DNA of 32,823 nt from Sphingosinicella sp. (GTDB taxonomy: Bacteria > Pseudomonadota > Alphaproteobacteria > Sphingomonadales > Sphingomonadaceae): positions 1 to 32,823 of the forward strand of contig JAEULI010000110.1 of assembly GCA_016793845.1 (NCBI GenBank), written 5' to 3'. Each line of letters starts with the position of its first letter. The stretch's first letter is position 1. The notes beneath the pieces were generated by a model. That model was given only the letters and a program-made list of their open reading frames with translations, was not told where the DNA came from and made no database searches. This document shows, piece after piece, positions 1 through 12,600 of this stretch. The position numbers and the translations under genes are program-made.

Positions 1-1175
1 TCGATCTCCGCATCGGAAACACCTGCGGCGCGCAGCACGCCCGCGCTGTCCGCACCGAGCTCAGGCGGCGCCTTCGCATAGTCTGGCGGCGTCTTCGAAA
101 AGCGCATCGGCTGCGCCATCGTCCGCACCGTACCCGCAAGCGGGTGCGCCTGCTCGATGACGAGGCCCCGCGCCTTTGTCTGTTCCTCCGCGAAGGCCTG
201 CGCGAGATCGTTGACCGGCCCGGTGGGAACCCCCGCCGCATCGAGCGCGGCAAGCCAGTGCTCGGCAGGCTCACGCACGAGCGCAGCCTCGATCTCCGCA
301 ACGAGCGCCTCGCGATTGGCGACGCGGGCCGGGGAAGACCCATAACGTTCGTCCGTGCCCCATTCGGGCCGCCCCAGCACCTTCGCGAACGCCCGGAACT
401 GGCCGTTGTTGCCCACGGCAACCGCAATGCGGCGCGTCGCGGTGGGGAAATCCTGATAGGGCACGATATTGGGATGCGCGTTCCCCATCGGCCGCGGTAC
501 CTTGCCCGAGACGAGATAGTTCATCGCCTGGTTCGCCATCCAGCCGAGCGTGGTGTCGAACAGCGCCATGTCGATGTGCTGCCCCTCACCGGTCGCGTCG
601 CGGTGGCGGATCGCGGCGAGGATGGCGATGGTCGCGTAAAGCCCGGTCGTAATGTCGGCGATGGCGACGCCCGCCTTGGTCGGCTGGCCGCCTGCGGCGC
701 CGGTGATGCTCATCAGCCCCGCCATCGCCTGGATGACGAAGTCGTAGCCGGGCCGCTCGGCATTCGGCCCGTCCTGCCCGAAGCCGGTGATCGAACAATA
801 GACGATGTCGGGCTTCACGGCGGCGAGCCCCGCATAGTCGAGCCCGTAGCGCGCCAGCCCGCCCGCCTTGAAGTTTTCGACGACCACGTCCGCGCTTTCC
901 GCGAGCTTGCGTACGAGCGCCGCACCGCGCGGATCGGCGATGTCGATGGCCAGGCTCTTCTTGTTGCGGTTCGCCGCGAGGTAATAAGCGGCATCGCCCT
1001 GCGTCCCGTCCGCGCCCGCGATGAACGGCGGCCCCCAGCTTCGCGTGTCGTCGCCCGCGCCGGGCCGCTCCACCTTCACCACCTCGGCACCGAGATCGGC
1101 GAGAATCTGTGTCGCCCATGGCCCCGCGAGCACGCGCGAGAGATCGAGAACCTTGAGCCCGGAAAGCGGTCCCAT
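1..1175 (-). CDS. CaiB/BaiF family III CoA-transferase (3' end cut by window edge)
   Basis: Family III CoA-transferases move CoA between carboxylic acids through an aspartyl-CoA intermediate in the cytoplasm. About 391 codons are visible, close to the usual 380-405, so only the last few residues are missing. The N-terminus has the family signature (LKVLDLSRVLAGPW, residues 7-20, then LGAEVVKVE). Asp174 in AIADITTG aligns by eye with the catalytic Asp of formyl-CoA transferase. EGQHIDMALFD follows at about 197-207. The ATG at 1175 has a good AAGGAG site about 8 nt upstream. The gene diverges from the HhH gene across 74 bp. The substrate cannot be assigned from sequence; many members act in carnitine, bile-acid or branched-chain acyl metabolism. 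Family call is firm, specificity unknown. Confidence 0.9.
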   Translation of the reverse strand, partial: MGPLSGLKVLDLSRVLAGPWATQILADLGAEVVKVERPGAGDDTRSWGPPFIAGADGTQGDAAYYLAANRNKKSLAIDIADPRGAALVRKLAESADVVVENFKAGGLARYGLDYAGLAAVKPDIVYCSITGFGQDGPNAERPGYDFVIQAMAGLMSITGAAGGQPTKAGVAIADITTGLYATIAILAAIRHRDATGEGQHIDMALFDTTLGWMANQAMNYLVSGKVPRPMGNAHPNIVPYQDFPTATRRIAVAVGNNGQFRAFAKVLGRPEWGTDERYGSSPARVANREALVAEIEAALVREPAEHWLAALDAAGVPTGPVNDLAQAFAEEQTKARGLVIEQAHPLAGTVRTMAQPMRFSKTPPDYAKAPPELGADSAGVLRAAGVSDAEI

Positions 1176-1249
1176 CGCGATTGTCTCCTTGGATTCGGCG
1201 GCGACCGCGCTATCAGTTTGGAAGAGCGTCGCCAAGCAAGGACAGGATC

Positions 1250-1873
1250 ATGGCTATCGACATCACCGCGCTGCTGACATTCGGCCTGCCCGGACTTGTC
1301 ATCGGGCTCGCGCTCGGCTGGGCGCTGTTTCGCGGCACGACGAAGCTGGAGCTGCTGCAGGCCGAACACGATCAGGCTGCATCGCGGCTGGCAGGCGCCG
1401 GCGCCGAGATCGCGCGGCTGGAAAAGGATCTCGCGTCCGCCCGCGATCAGGTGAAGCCGCTTGCCGACGAGGTCGATCGGCTGCGCCGCGAGAAGGCCGC
1501 GCGCAAGGCCGAAAGCGCAGGTGCTCCGCCGCCCGCAGACAGTGCGCCGAGCACGGCGCCGCTCCCCGGAATCGGCTGGAAACCGGGCCGCAAGCTGCCG
1601 ACCTTCCTCGAAGCGCCGATCGGCCCCACTGACGATCTCTCGCTCCTGAAAGGCGTCGGCCCGCGCCTCGCCGCGCGGCTTCGCGAGATCGGCGTTTTCT
1701 ATTTCGCGCAGATCGCGGACTGGAGCCCCGAAGAGGTGAAGCTCGTCGATGCGAAGCTCGACAACTTCCGCGGCCGCATTGAAAAGGACCACCTGATCGA
1801 GCAGGCGAAGCTTCTCGCGAGCGGCCGTCTCACCGAATACGAAGCCCGCTTCGGCAAGCTCGGCAGCGACTGA
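1250..1873 (+). CDS. Membrane-anchored coiled-coil protein with C-terminal helix-hairpin-helix domain
   Basis: A 207-aa protein. Residues 7-27 form one hydrophobic membrane segment. Residues 32-88 are charged heptad-like helix, probably a coiled coil. A Pro/Ala linker spans about 91-128. Residues 130-192 resemble a helix-hairpin-helix fold (LLKGVGPRLAARLREIG), as in DUF4332/COG3743-type proteins, where it is a nucleic-acid-binding or protein-docking module. I chose ATG 1250 because AAGGACAGG precedes it and it begins the membrane helix; an upstream in-frame start at 1181 would add charged residues overlapping the divergent promoter region. The stop overlaps the next start (TGATG). The function is unknown; a membrane-tethered DNA-binding role is inference from architecture. 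Confidence 0.75.
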   Translation: MAIDITALLTFGLPGLVIGLALGWALFRGTTKLELLQAEHDQAASRLAGAGAEIARLEKDLASARDQVKPLADEVDRLRREKAARKAESAGAPPPADSAPSTAPLPGIGWKPGRKLPTFLEAPIGPTDDLSLLKGVGPRLAARLREIGVFYFAQIADWSPEEVKLVDAKLDNFRGRIEKDHLIEQAKLLASGRLTEYEARFGKLGSD

Positions 1874-2280
1874 TGCGCACCGCTCTCATTGCATTTCTCA
1901 CCACCCTCGCGGCGTGCGGCAGCGCACCCGAATCCGCACCTGCGGAAAAGACGGTCGCGGCAACGGAAACGCCGCAGGCCCCGCCTGAACCCGCCGTGCA
2001 GTTGCCGCCGCCGCCGCGCTACGTGGGTCGCTGGGCGGAAACCGCCGATCAGTGCACCGAGGGCTGGTGGCGCTTCTGGAACGATGAACTGCTCACCAAG
2101 GCCAGCCTGCGCTGCGACATTCTTCCGCCCGATGCCGCGAGCACCGACGAGAAGCGCCGCATGGTCTGTCAGTCGCAAGGCAAGTGGTCGCGTGAGGAAT
2201 GGGCGCTCGCCTATCCGGCAGCAGACACGATGACCGTGTCGCGCGATGGCGGCGCCCCGATCACCCTCAAAAAATGCTGA
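1873..2280 (+). CDS. Small putative lipoprotein, unknown function
   Basis: A 135-aa protein with a signal peptide ending in a lipobox (LAAC, Cys15), predicting lipid attachment in the cell envelope. A Pro/Ala/Glu-rich spacer covers about residues 16-50. The remaining 85 residues form a compact domain with four Cys (in ADQCTEGWW, SLRCDI, MVCQSQ and the C-terminal Cys135) that could form disulfides in the periplasm. I do not recognise the family. The start overlaps the stop of the HhH gene and the GST gene begins 4 nt after its stop, so the three genes probably form one transcript with translational coupling. Confidence 0.7.
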   Translation: MRTALIAFLTTLAACGSAPESAPAEKTVAATETPQAPPEPAVQLPPPPRYVGRWAETADQCTEGWWRFWNDELLTKASLRCDILPPDAASTDEKRRMVCQSQGKWSREEWALAYPAADTMTVSRDGGAPITLKKC

Positions 2281-2284
2281 TCGC

Positions 2285-2914
2285 ATGAAGCTATGGCACT
2301 GCGCGGGCGCGCGCTCCTTCCGGCCGCTCTGGTGCCTGGAAGAGATGGGGCTTGCCTACGACCTCCGCCTGATGGCGTTCCCACCGCGCTTCACCGAGCC
2401 CGATTATCTGGAGCTGAACCCCTTCGGCACGGTGCCGACCTTCACCGACGGCGATACGCTGATGACCGAATCCACCGGCATCTGCCATTATCTCGCGGAG
2501 CGCTACGGCCCCACGTCGCTCGCGGTGCGGCCGGATGAGCCCGGTTACGGCCGCTATCTCAACTGGCTCTACCAGTCCGACGCGACGCTTACCTTCCCGC
2601 AGACACTCGTGCTCCGCTATGGCGTGTTCGAGCCCGAAGAGCGCCGGCTGCCGCAGGCCGTGGAAGACTACACGCGCTGGTTCTTCTCGCGCCTGAAGGG
2701 CACCGCGAAACTGCTGGGCGATAGAGACTATGTCGCGGCGGAGCGTTTCACGATCGCCGACATCGGCTTCGCCTACGCGCTGCGGCTTGCCGACATCCTG
2801 AAGCTCGGCGCCTTCCCCGAAAACGTCGCAGCCTACTGGGCGCGGATGCAGGCGCGGGACGGCTACCAGCGCGCGATCGCGAAGGAAGCCGGCGCGGCGC
2901 TCTTCATTTCCTGA
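2285..2914 (+). CDS. Glutathione S-transferase family protein
   Basis: A 209-aa cytoplasmic GST-fold protein. The N-terminal thioredoxin-like domain (1-78) carries the cis-Pro loop NPFGTVPTF and the glutathione-binding ESTGICHYL segment. The all-helical C-terminal domain has the folding motif around FTIADIGFAYALRL (about 157-170). The start at 2285 gives the standard N-terminus MKLWHCAGARS, with Ser/Cys candidates for thiol activation. It lies 4 nt after the lipoprotein gene, and its stop abuts the stop of the convergent DUF1254 gene with no spacer. GSTs of this type conjugate or isomerise electrophiles; the exact substrate cannot be told. Confidence 0.88.
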   Translation: MKLWHCAGARSFRPLWCLEEMGLAYDLRLMAFPPRFTEPDYLELNPFGTVPTFTDGDTLMTESTGICHYLAERYGPTSLAVRPDEPGYGRYLNWLYQSDATLTFPQTLVLRYGVFEPEERRLPQAVEDYTRWFFSRLKGTAKLLGDRDYVAAERFTIADIGFAYALRLADILKLGAFPENVAAYWARMQARDGYQRAIAKEAGAALFIS

Positions 2915-3412
2915 TTACGCGGGCGCGCAGGTGCTGCGGCGGCGGAGCGCGTCGATGCTCGCGAGGTCTTGCGCGTCGGTGACGAGGATGCGGATGAGCG
3001 CGATGCCCTTGCCGCCCGGCACGACGAGCGATCCTCTTGCGGCCCCCTTCGAGAGGGTGAGCGCATAGCGCCCACCCTCGACGGCGCGGTCGTTCACCGA
3101 GAAGATGTTGTCGGTGTTCGCATCGAAGACCGAGAGCGACCAGTAGCGCCGCGGCGGTACAAACGCGTCGATTTTGACCGGCCCCATCGAGAGATCGAAC
3201 ACGCAGATGCTGTAGGCGAGATCAGGGCTGGGGCGAACGATCCAGCGGTTCTCGGCGGTCGGCAGTCCCTGGTGCCGCATCACGTTGATGCCGTCCGCGC
3301 CGAGCTTCTCCATCGCCTTCGCCATCATGCCATAGGGCGTCGCCCACAGCGTCGCCGCATACGTACCCACGGCAACGAGCGCGGCGAGCAGGACCGGGCC
3401 AAGCCACCTCAT
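2915..3412 (-). CDS. DUF1254 domain protein, membrane-anchored
   Basis: A 165-aa protein with an N-terminal hydrophobic helix (about 3-24) and a DUF1254-type body: DLAYSICVFDLSMGPVKI and RYWSLSVFDANTDNIFSV match the family's beta-rich core. The start is ATG 3412, which overlaps the upstream DUF1214 stop as ATGA; a GTG two codons earlier (3418) is possible. DUF1254 and DUF1214 are usually two halves of one envelope protein of about 450 residues. Here each is a separate, TM-anchored protein in a coupled pair, with the DUF1214 half first. The biochemical role of the family is not established. Confidence 0.8.
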   Translation of the reverse strand: MRWLGPVLLAALVAVGTYAATLWATPYGMMAKAMEKLGADGINVMRHQGLPTAENRWIVRPSPDLAYSICVFDLSMGPVKIDAFVPPRRYWSLSVFDANTDNIFSVNDRAVEGGRYALTLSKGAARGSLVVPGGKGIALIRILVTDAQDLASIDALRRRSTCAPA

Positions 3413-3984
3413 GCGCACGAGACCTTTTCGATTCTCGGCAGATGTGCGCGGTCCGGGTGGCCGATAATCGCGGGATCGGGGTTATAGGCGCGCAGCGTGA
3501 GCGCGAAGCGCGCCTGCCCCCCGGTCGGCAGCCAGCCGTCGCCCTCGCCCGACGGCGCGACATCGAAGGCGAACCCGCCATCGCCCGTGCGCGGCACGTT
3601 CCGCATGTGGAAACTGAAACGCTGTGCCGGGTTCGCGACGAGGAAATGGTCCGCGCCGTAGAGCGTGAGGCTCCACCAGCGCGCTTTCGGATCGCTGCCA
3701 GTCACACGGTAGCGGCACCGCCCGTCGAGCGGCGCGCCCGCGCTGTCCTCCTCGGCGTTGAAGTAGATCGCCTCCTTCGCGGAGAGCGCGAGCAGCCCGG
3801 CGATGGCCACGGTCGCGCGCGTCCTGAGATCGGCATCGGTGGAGCCAGTGACGGAGGACGTCACCCACGGCCCCGATTTCGTCGCCCCGGCGCCAAGCCC
3901 GGCGCGCAAGGAGACCCACGCACCGCCGGATCCGATCCCGATGCCCGCGATAACCGCCAGCAGCCAGATGCCCCACCGCCTCAT
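3409..3984 (-). CDS. DUF1214 domain protein, membrane-anchored
   Basis: A 191-aa protein. Residues 1-26 are a hydrophobic anchor or uncleaved signal. The rest matches DUF1214: WWSLTLYGADHFLVANP in the middle, and GWLPTGGQARFALTLRAYNP followed by LPRIEKV at the C-terminus. The ATG lies inside a perfect 6-bp inverted repeat (3981-3986 with 3993-3998). The only purine-rich site, GAGG, is in its loop just before the ATG, so initiation looks weak or regulated. Its stop overlaps the DUF1254 start by 4 nt. It follows ppdK on the same strand after 40 bp and may be read through from that operon. Confidence 0.82.
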   Translation of the reverse strand: MRRWGIWLLAVIAGIGIGSGGAWVSLRAGLGAGATKSGPWVTSSVTGSTDADLRTRATVAIAGLLALSAKEAIYFNAEEDSAGAPLDGRCRYRVTGSDPKARWWSLTLYGADHFLVANPAQRFSFHMRNVPRTGDGGFAFDVAPSGEGDGWLPTGGQARFALTLRAYNPDPAIIGHPDRAHLPRIEKVSCA

Positions 3985-4024
3985 GCCTCAAAGCATGACA
4001 TGCGGCGGGGCGATGCCAACTCGC

Positions 4025-6691
<2,667 letters not shown>

Positions 6692-6739
6692 GTCGCTCGC
6701 TTCCTTCAGTTTTTTCGTCAGCGGATGAACTGCCCGCCG

Positions 6740-8749
6740 CTACCCCTCAATCCTTGAGAAATCGGCAACGCGGTGCACCGCATCGCGCACGCGCACCAGC
6801 AGCGCCAGCCGGAACGCCCGCTTTTCAGGGTCGCTGTCGTTGACGGTCACGTCCTCGAAGAACCCGTCGATCGGTGCGCGGAGTGATGCAAGCGCCGCCA
6901 TGGCGCCTTCGAAATCTTCCGCCGCAACGGCCGCTTCGGCCTTCGGCGCAGCCACGCCCAGCGCCGCGATCAGCGCAGCCTCGGCGGGCTCGGACGTATA
7001 CGTTGGAGCATCCGGCGCCGAAGGAAGCTCGCCCTTCTTCGCCTCGGCCTTCAGAATGTTCGCCGCACGCTTGTACCCGGCGAGCAGGTTGGTGCCGTCA
7101 TCGGTGCCGATGAACGCCTGCAGGGCCTTCACGCGCGCGAGCAGGCGGACGAGATCGTCCTCGCCACCGAGGGCGAACACAGCGTCGATCAGGTCGTGAC
7201 GGACCCCAGCTTCGCGCTGCTGGACCTTGAGGCGGTCTGCGAAGAAGTCGAGAAGCACCGGCGGAATGGCATAGCGCAGACCGTTGTCGGTCAGCAGCCG
7301 AATAACACCGAGCGCCGAACGGCGCAGCGCGAAGGGGTCTTTCGAGCCGGTTGGTGTTTCACCAATACCGAAGAACTGCTGCAAACTGTCGAGCTTGTCC
7401 GCAAGGGCAACGGCCACCGTCACCGGCGCGGTTGGCACGTCGTCGCCCTGCCCGACCGGCTTGTAGTGGTCGCGGATCGCGTCGGCGACGGCATCGGGCA
7501 GCCCCTCGGCGCGGGCGTAGTAGCCGCCCATCAGGCCTTGCAGCTCAGGGAACTCGCCGACCATGCCCGTGGTGAGGTCCGCCTTGCAGAGCCGTGCCGC
7601 CTGTTCGGCGAGAGCCGGGTCCGCACCTTTGACGATACCTTCTTCCACCAGCCAGCGCGCGAGCTTCGCAACGCGCTCCACCTTGTCCGCAACCGTTCCG
7701 AGCTTTTCGTGGAACACGATCTCGGAGAGCTTCTCTGCGTGCTGAGCAAGCGTCTTCTTCCTGTCCTGCTCCCAGAAGAAGCGCGCATCGGAAAGCCGGG
7801 CGGCGAGCACCTTCTGGTTGCCCGCGACAATCGACGCGCCGCCGTCGCTCGCGACGATGTTCGCGGTGCAGACGAACGCCGGGGCGAGCTTGCCCGCCTT
7901 GTCGCGGCAGACGAAATACTTCTGGTTCTTCGCGGCGGTGAGCTGGATCACCTCCGGCGGCACGTCGAGGAACGCCGGATCGAAGCGGCCGAGCAGCGGC
8001 ACCGGCCATTCCGTCAGCCCCGCGTTTTCCTCGGCGAGCGCCGCGTCCGCCACGAGGTCCAGCCCCGCGTCCGCCGCGAGGCGCTCGGCGGTGTCCGCGA
8101 TGATGCCCGCGCGCTCTTCCGACGACACGATCACGTGGGCGGCGCGCAGTTTCGGTGCATAATCGTCCGCGCCCGCGATCTCGATCGCGCCGGAGGACAT
8201 GAAGCGGTGGCCGAGCGTCGTCCGGCCGGAGGCGACGCCCGCGATCTCGAACGGCACCACCTCGCCGCCCAGCAGCGCGACGATTCCCTTCAGCGGCCGC
8301 ACCCAGCGCAGCGATTCGGTGGAAAGGCTCGCCTCGCCCCAGCGCATCGATTTCGGCCACGGGAAGGCGCGCACCACGGCGGGGACGGCCTCGGCAAGCA
8401 CGTCCGCCGTCTTGCGGCCGGGCTTGCTCAGAACCGCGAAGAACACGCCATCGCGCTCTTCGAGCTGGTCCTGCGTCAGGCCGGTCTTGCGCAGGAAACC
8501 TTCGAGCGCCTGCGGCGGCGCGGAGGTGCGCGGGCCTTTCAGCTCTTCGGAGACCGCTTCCGTTTCGGCGGGAAGGCCGCGCGCGATGAGCGTGAGGCGG
8601 CGCGGCGTCACGAAGGTCTCGATCGCGCCCGCCTTCAGCCCCGCGCCCGCGATCTCGGCGGCGAGCAGGCGCGCGAGGTCGGCGGCGGCCTGCCGCTGCA
8701 TCCGCGCCGGGATTTCCTCGCTGAACAGTTCGAGCAGGAAGTCGGCCAT
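6740..8749 (-). CDS. glyS: Glycyl-tRNA synthetase beta subunit
   Basis: A 669-aa beta subunit of the bacterial alpha2beta2 GlyRS, which charges tRNA-Gly together with the catalytic alpha subunit. The N-terminus ([17 protein letters not shown]) is typical of the family. The middle has the conserved LGHRFMS segment and the AKNQKYF motif, and the C-terminus is a helical DALR-like anticodon-binding domain. Two adjacent ATGs exist: 8752 overlaps the glyQ stop as ATGA and 8749 as TGATG. I chose 8749 because GGAG sits 8 nt upstream and it gives the usual MADFLLEL start; the other adds one Met. The overlap with glyQ ensures coupled synthesis of the two subunits. Confidence 0.96.
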   Translation of the reverse strand: MADFLLELFSEEIPARMQRQAAADLARLLAAEIAGAGLKAGAIETFVTPRRLTLIARGLPAETEAVSEELKGPRTSAPPQALEGFLRKTGLTQDQLEERDGVFFAVLSKPGRKTADVLAEAVPAVVRAFPWPKSMRWGEASLSTESLRWVRPLKGIVALLGGEVVPFEIAGVASGRTTLGHRFMSSGAIEIAGADDYAPKLRAAHVIVSSEERAGIIADTAERLAADAGLDLVADAALAEENAGLTEWPVPLLGRFDPAFLDVPPEVIQLTAAKNQKYFVCRDKAGKLAPAFVCTANIVASDGGASIVAGNQKVLAARLSDARFFWEQDRKKTLAQHAEKLSEIVFHEKLGTVADKVERVAKLARWLVEEGIVKGADPALAEQAARLCKADLTTGMVGEFPELQGLMGGYYARAEGLPDAVADAIRDHYKPVGQGDDVPTAPVTVAVALADKLDSLQQFFGIGETPTGSKDPFALRRSALGVIRLLTDNGLRYAIPPVLLDFFADRLKVQQREAGVRHDLIDAVFALGGEDDLVRLLARVKALQAFIGTDDGTNLLAGYKRAANILKAEAKKGELPSAPDAPTYTSEPAEAALIAALGVAAPKAEAAVAAEDFEGAMAALASLRAPIDGFFEDVTVNDSDPEKRAFRLALLVRVRDAVHRVADFSRIEG

Positions 8750-9615
8750 CATGCCGTCTCCAGCCAGTTGTTGACCTTCATCCAGCTTTCGCACGCCCCC
8801 TTCGCGAGGTCGCGCACGCGGCCGATGTAGGCCTGACGCTCGGCGACCGAGATGACGCCGCGCGCATTCAGAAGATTGAAGATGTGGCTCGCCTTGATCG
8901 CCTGTTCATAGGCGGGGAGCGGCAGATCCTTCTCGATCAGCGTTTTGCACATGGCCTGCGCGTCGCGGAACTGACGCAGCAGCGCTTCGGTATCCGCGTG
9001 CTCGAAGTTGTAGGCGCTCTGCTGCTGCTCGTTCGCGAGGAACACATCGCCATAGGTGACGCCGCGCCCATTGAAATCGAGGTCGTAGACGTTGTCGACG
9101 CCCTGAATGTACATGGCGAGGCGTTCGAGGCCGTAGGTGATCTCGCCCGCCACCGGCTTGCAGTCGTAGCCGCCGACCTGCTGGAAGTAGGTGAACTGTG
9201 TCACCTCCATGCCGTCGCACCAGACCTCCCAGCCGAGGCCCCACGCACCGAGCGTCGGGCTCTCCCAGTCGTCCTCCACGAAGCGAATGTCGTGCTTGGC
9301 GAGGTCGACGCCGATCTCGCGAAGGCTATCGAGGTACGCCTCCTGAATGTCGGGCGGGCTCGGCTTCAGGATCACCTGAAACTGATAGTAATGCTGCAGC
9401 CGGTTGGGATTCTCGCCGTAGCGGCCATCGGTGGGCCGGCGCGAGGGCTGCACATAGGCGGCGTTCCACGGCTTCGGGCCGAGCGCGCGCAGCGTCGTCG
9501 CCGGATGGAAGGTGCCCGCACCCATTTCCATGTCGTAGGGCTGCAGGATCACACAGCCCCGGTCACCCCAGAAACGCTGAAGCGTAAGGATGATCTCCTG
9601 AAAACTGAGTGCCAC
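8749..9615 (-). CDS. glyQ: Glycyl-tRNA synthetase alpha subunit
   Basis: A 288-aa class II aminoacyl-tRNA synthetase catalytic subunit, of normal length. Recognisable segments are [20 protein letters not shown] near the N-terminus, the motif 2 region around [21 protein letters not shown], and [21 protein letters not shown] in the active-site core. It starts at GTG 9615; no better start lies in frame. The SD is weak (AGGG about 12 nt upstream). It is first in glyQ-glyS-ppdK and overlaps glyS. It would be driven by the candidate promoter at 9654-9682. Confidence 0.97.
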   Translation of the reverse strand: MALSFQEIILTLQRFWGDRGCVILQPYDMEMGAGTFHPATTLRALGPKPWNAAYVQPSRRPTDGRYGENPNRLQHYYQFQVILKPSPPDIQEAYLDSLREIGVDLAKHDIRFVEDDWESPTLGAWGLGWEVWCDGMEVTQFTYFQQVGGYDCKPVAGEITYGLERLAMYIQGVDNVYDLDFNGRGVTYGDVFLANEQQQSAYNFEHADTEALLRQFRDAQAMCKTLIEKDLPLPAYEQAIKASHIFNLLNARGVISVAERQAYIGRVRDLAKGACESWMKVNNWLETA

Positions 9616-9653
9616 GCGCGTCCGCCCTTCGCAGGTGCAAAAAAGTCGGGACG

Positions 9654-9682
9654 CGTCTAACGGCCGCAGGCCCTTCCGGCAA
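9654..9682 (-). promoter_or_regulatory. Candidate promoter for glyQ-glyS-ppdK
   Basis: On the minus strand, TTGCCG (9682-9677), a 17-bp spacer and TAGACG (9659-9654). It lies in the 79-bp gap between the autotransporter stop and glyQ, giving a leader of about 30-35 nt. The spacing is ideal but the -10 match is only partial. It was found by eye. Confidence 0.35.
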
Positions 9683-9694
9683 GCATCACGGTCT

Positions 9695-12600
9695 TCAGAA
9701 GTGCATCGCCAACGACATGGTCAGCGCATCGTTGGCGTAGCCGGAGCCGCCTTCGCGGTCGTAGTTCACGCCAAGCGCCGTGCGCCCGCCGATGTAGTTC
9801 GCGCTCGCGCCCGCACGCCAGCCGCTGTCGAGCGAGGACTTCGATTCGAGGTAGAAGGCCGCGCCCGTCGCCACGAACTGGCCCTTTGTGCCGATCACCT
9901 GATCGCCGGCGAGGCGGTAGATGTAGGCGCCGCGCATCTCCAGCCACAGCTCGCCGTCGCCGAGCGGGATGCCGTAGCCGAGCGCCAGCTTCGATGTGCC
10001 GCGCACGAGGTCGAAAGACACGCTTTCGATATCGAGGTTGAGCGCATCGGCGCCGTCTTCGGTGTAGCCGTCCTGCTTCACCTTCAGGAAATTGATGTTG
10101 TTGCTGGGCGTGACCCGCAGCCGCTTGCCGAGCGGCATTTCGTAGCCGACGGTGAGGTTGCCCGAAAGCTGCGAGCCCGAGAACTTCGCCTCCGCCTCGC
10201 GGTCCAACCCGCCGAAGGTGATGACGCGGCGGCTGCGATAGTCGTTCATCGCATAGCCCGCGGTCGCATCCACGAACACGCGGCCGAACCGGATCGTCGT
10301 GTAGATGTCGCCCTGCAGGTTCTTCACGACGAGCGGGCTGTCCGAAAGCCCGTCCGGATCGATCTCGCTCGAAATGTAGCTGAGACCGACGCCGACCGCC
10401 GCCTTTTCGCCCATGAGAAGGTCGCCGCCGACGGTGAGGCCGTAGGAGTTGCCGTCGAAGGCCGGATCGTTGTCCCGCTCCTTCTTGCTGAAGAAGTTGC
10501 CGGTCTGCTGGATCCACACGCCGAAGCGTGCGCGCTCCACCGCGTCGATGCCGCCGCCGTGGAACGACTGGCGGATCGTCTGCATCCGGTGGCCGAGCAC
10601 GCCGAAGCCGGCGTCCTGATTGGCGATCAGCACGCGCGCCGCGGCGCTGCCGAACGTCGTCGGCGTCATCTGGCGCACGGCGGCCTGCACGGAGGCTTCG
10701 TCGCGAAGCGCATTCACCGCGCTCGTCAGCGCCTGTTCCTCGGCAAGCGCGCCGATCGAAGCTTCGTAGATCTTGCTGTATTCGCTGCTGAGGCCCAGCT
10801 CGCTGCCGCCCTTGCGCCGCAGATCGATGCTGATCGAGTCCGCGTCCACGGTCACGTCGTCGACGGCGTAGATATAGGGCACGCTGTCGGCGGTGAGAAT
10901 CGTGCCCGGGTGGTCGGTGGTGAGGCCGCCGCCGGCACTGACAACATTGATCGTCCGCTCGCCCGCCAGAAGATCGGTGATGTTGAGCTGGATCGTGCTC
11001 GTGCCCGTGAAGCTCGCCGCGCCCGCAACGTCGATGCCGGTGAAATCCGTGCCGACGTCGAGGATGATCTTCGAAGCGCCGGATGCGTTCAGGCTTTGGA
11101 GCGCAAGGCTGTCCTGCCCCGTAAGGTCGAGCGTGCCGCCGGTCATGCCGAGCGCAAGCGTGCCGCCGGTCGCGGAGAGGCCGCCGGAAACCGTGCCGCC
11201 GCTGATGTTGAGCGCGTTGGTGCCGCCGCCGAAGCTGATGGCGCCGGTGATCGTCCCGCCCGTGACGTTCATCGTGTCGCTGCCGGCCCCGAGGCGAACC
11301 GCGCCGTCGATCGTACCCGAGTTGTTCAGCGTGACGGCCGTGGCGCTCGCCGAAGTATCGATCGCGTAAGCGGCGACGTTTTCGCCGCTGAAGCCTGTCG
11401 CGTCGATCGTGCCGCTGTTGGTGATCGTGGAGACGTTCCCGGCCGAATAGATGCCGTAGGCGGTCCGGTTGTTGCCGTTCGCCGTCACCTGGATCGTGCC
11501 GCTGTTCGTCACGCTATTCACCGCCGCGCCCGAATCGACGCGGATGCCGTATGCGTTGCCGCCCACGCCGAAGGTGCCGTCGCTGTTCGCGGTGCGGTTG
11601 CCGCGCACGGTGATGCGGCCGCCGTTCACGATATCGGGGGCGATGCCGCCGTCACCGACGCGGATGCCGCTTGCTGACGCATCGATCGCGGAGGCGCTGA
11701 TGCTGGCGGTCGACTGGTTGTTGATGCCGCCGCCGACGCTCGCCGTGAAGCCGTTGCCGCCGGTGACGCGAATCGCGTCGGTCTCGCGGCCCGCGGTGCT
11801 GCCGCTCACCGTGACCACCGAGCGGTTGACGATGCCGTAGGCGTCCGCACCCGTGCCGACATTGCCGACGACGGTGTTCGCCGTGCCGGTGGTGCCGGGC
11901 GACACGAGGATCGCCGGCGCGCCGCCGATCGCCGCGATCGTACCCGCGACGAGCGTGTGCTTGGTGGTATCGACATCGGCCGGTGCGACACGGTTGCCGT
12001 CGGCATCCACATAGTAGCGATCGTTGACGAAGCCGCCGCCGACCGTGCCAGAGATGAGCACGCTCGCCTTGCCCGCCACGGCGGGAACGACAGTTCCGTC
12101 CGAACTCGTCGTCTGCGACTGTCCGGTGGCGATGGTGCCCGCGTTCGCGATGCCGCCACCGACCGTGCCGGTGACCGCGAGCGCAGCGCCGTCCGCGCCG
12201 GTCGAAGAAACGCCGCCCGTCACCTTCACGTTGCCGGTGACCTCGCCGGACACGGAAACCGCGGTGGAGCGCGCGCCCGTCACCGAAACACCGTTCACGC
12301 CGAGGTTGCCGTTGAGCCGCGAGGTCACGGAAACACCGTAGGAGTCCGTGCCGCCCACCGTGATCGAACTGGCTGCGCCGCTCACCACGTTGCCCGTGAA
12401 CGTGCCCGTGCCGCCGATCAGCAAGCCGACGTTGTTGGTGCCGACCGCGTCGCTCGCGCCGGTGCCCGTCACTTGGATCGTGCCGTTGTTGGTGATCGTA
12501 CCCGAAAGCCCGCCACCGGGCGTCACCACCGCGACGCCGGTGCCGTTCGACTGCGTCGTCGTCTTCACCGTGCGCGAAGCGTTCACCGTCACGCTGTTGC

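Noticed and set aside
144-1277. 377-aa plus-strand open frame at the left edge
   Set aside because: Antisense to the CoA-transferase, whose motifs are intact.
9635-11677. 680-aa plus-strand open frame opposite the autotransporter
   Set aside because: Low-complexity Arg/Ala/Asp composition mirroring the Gly/Thr repeats on the other strand; no start signal or domain.
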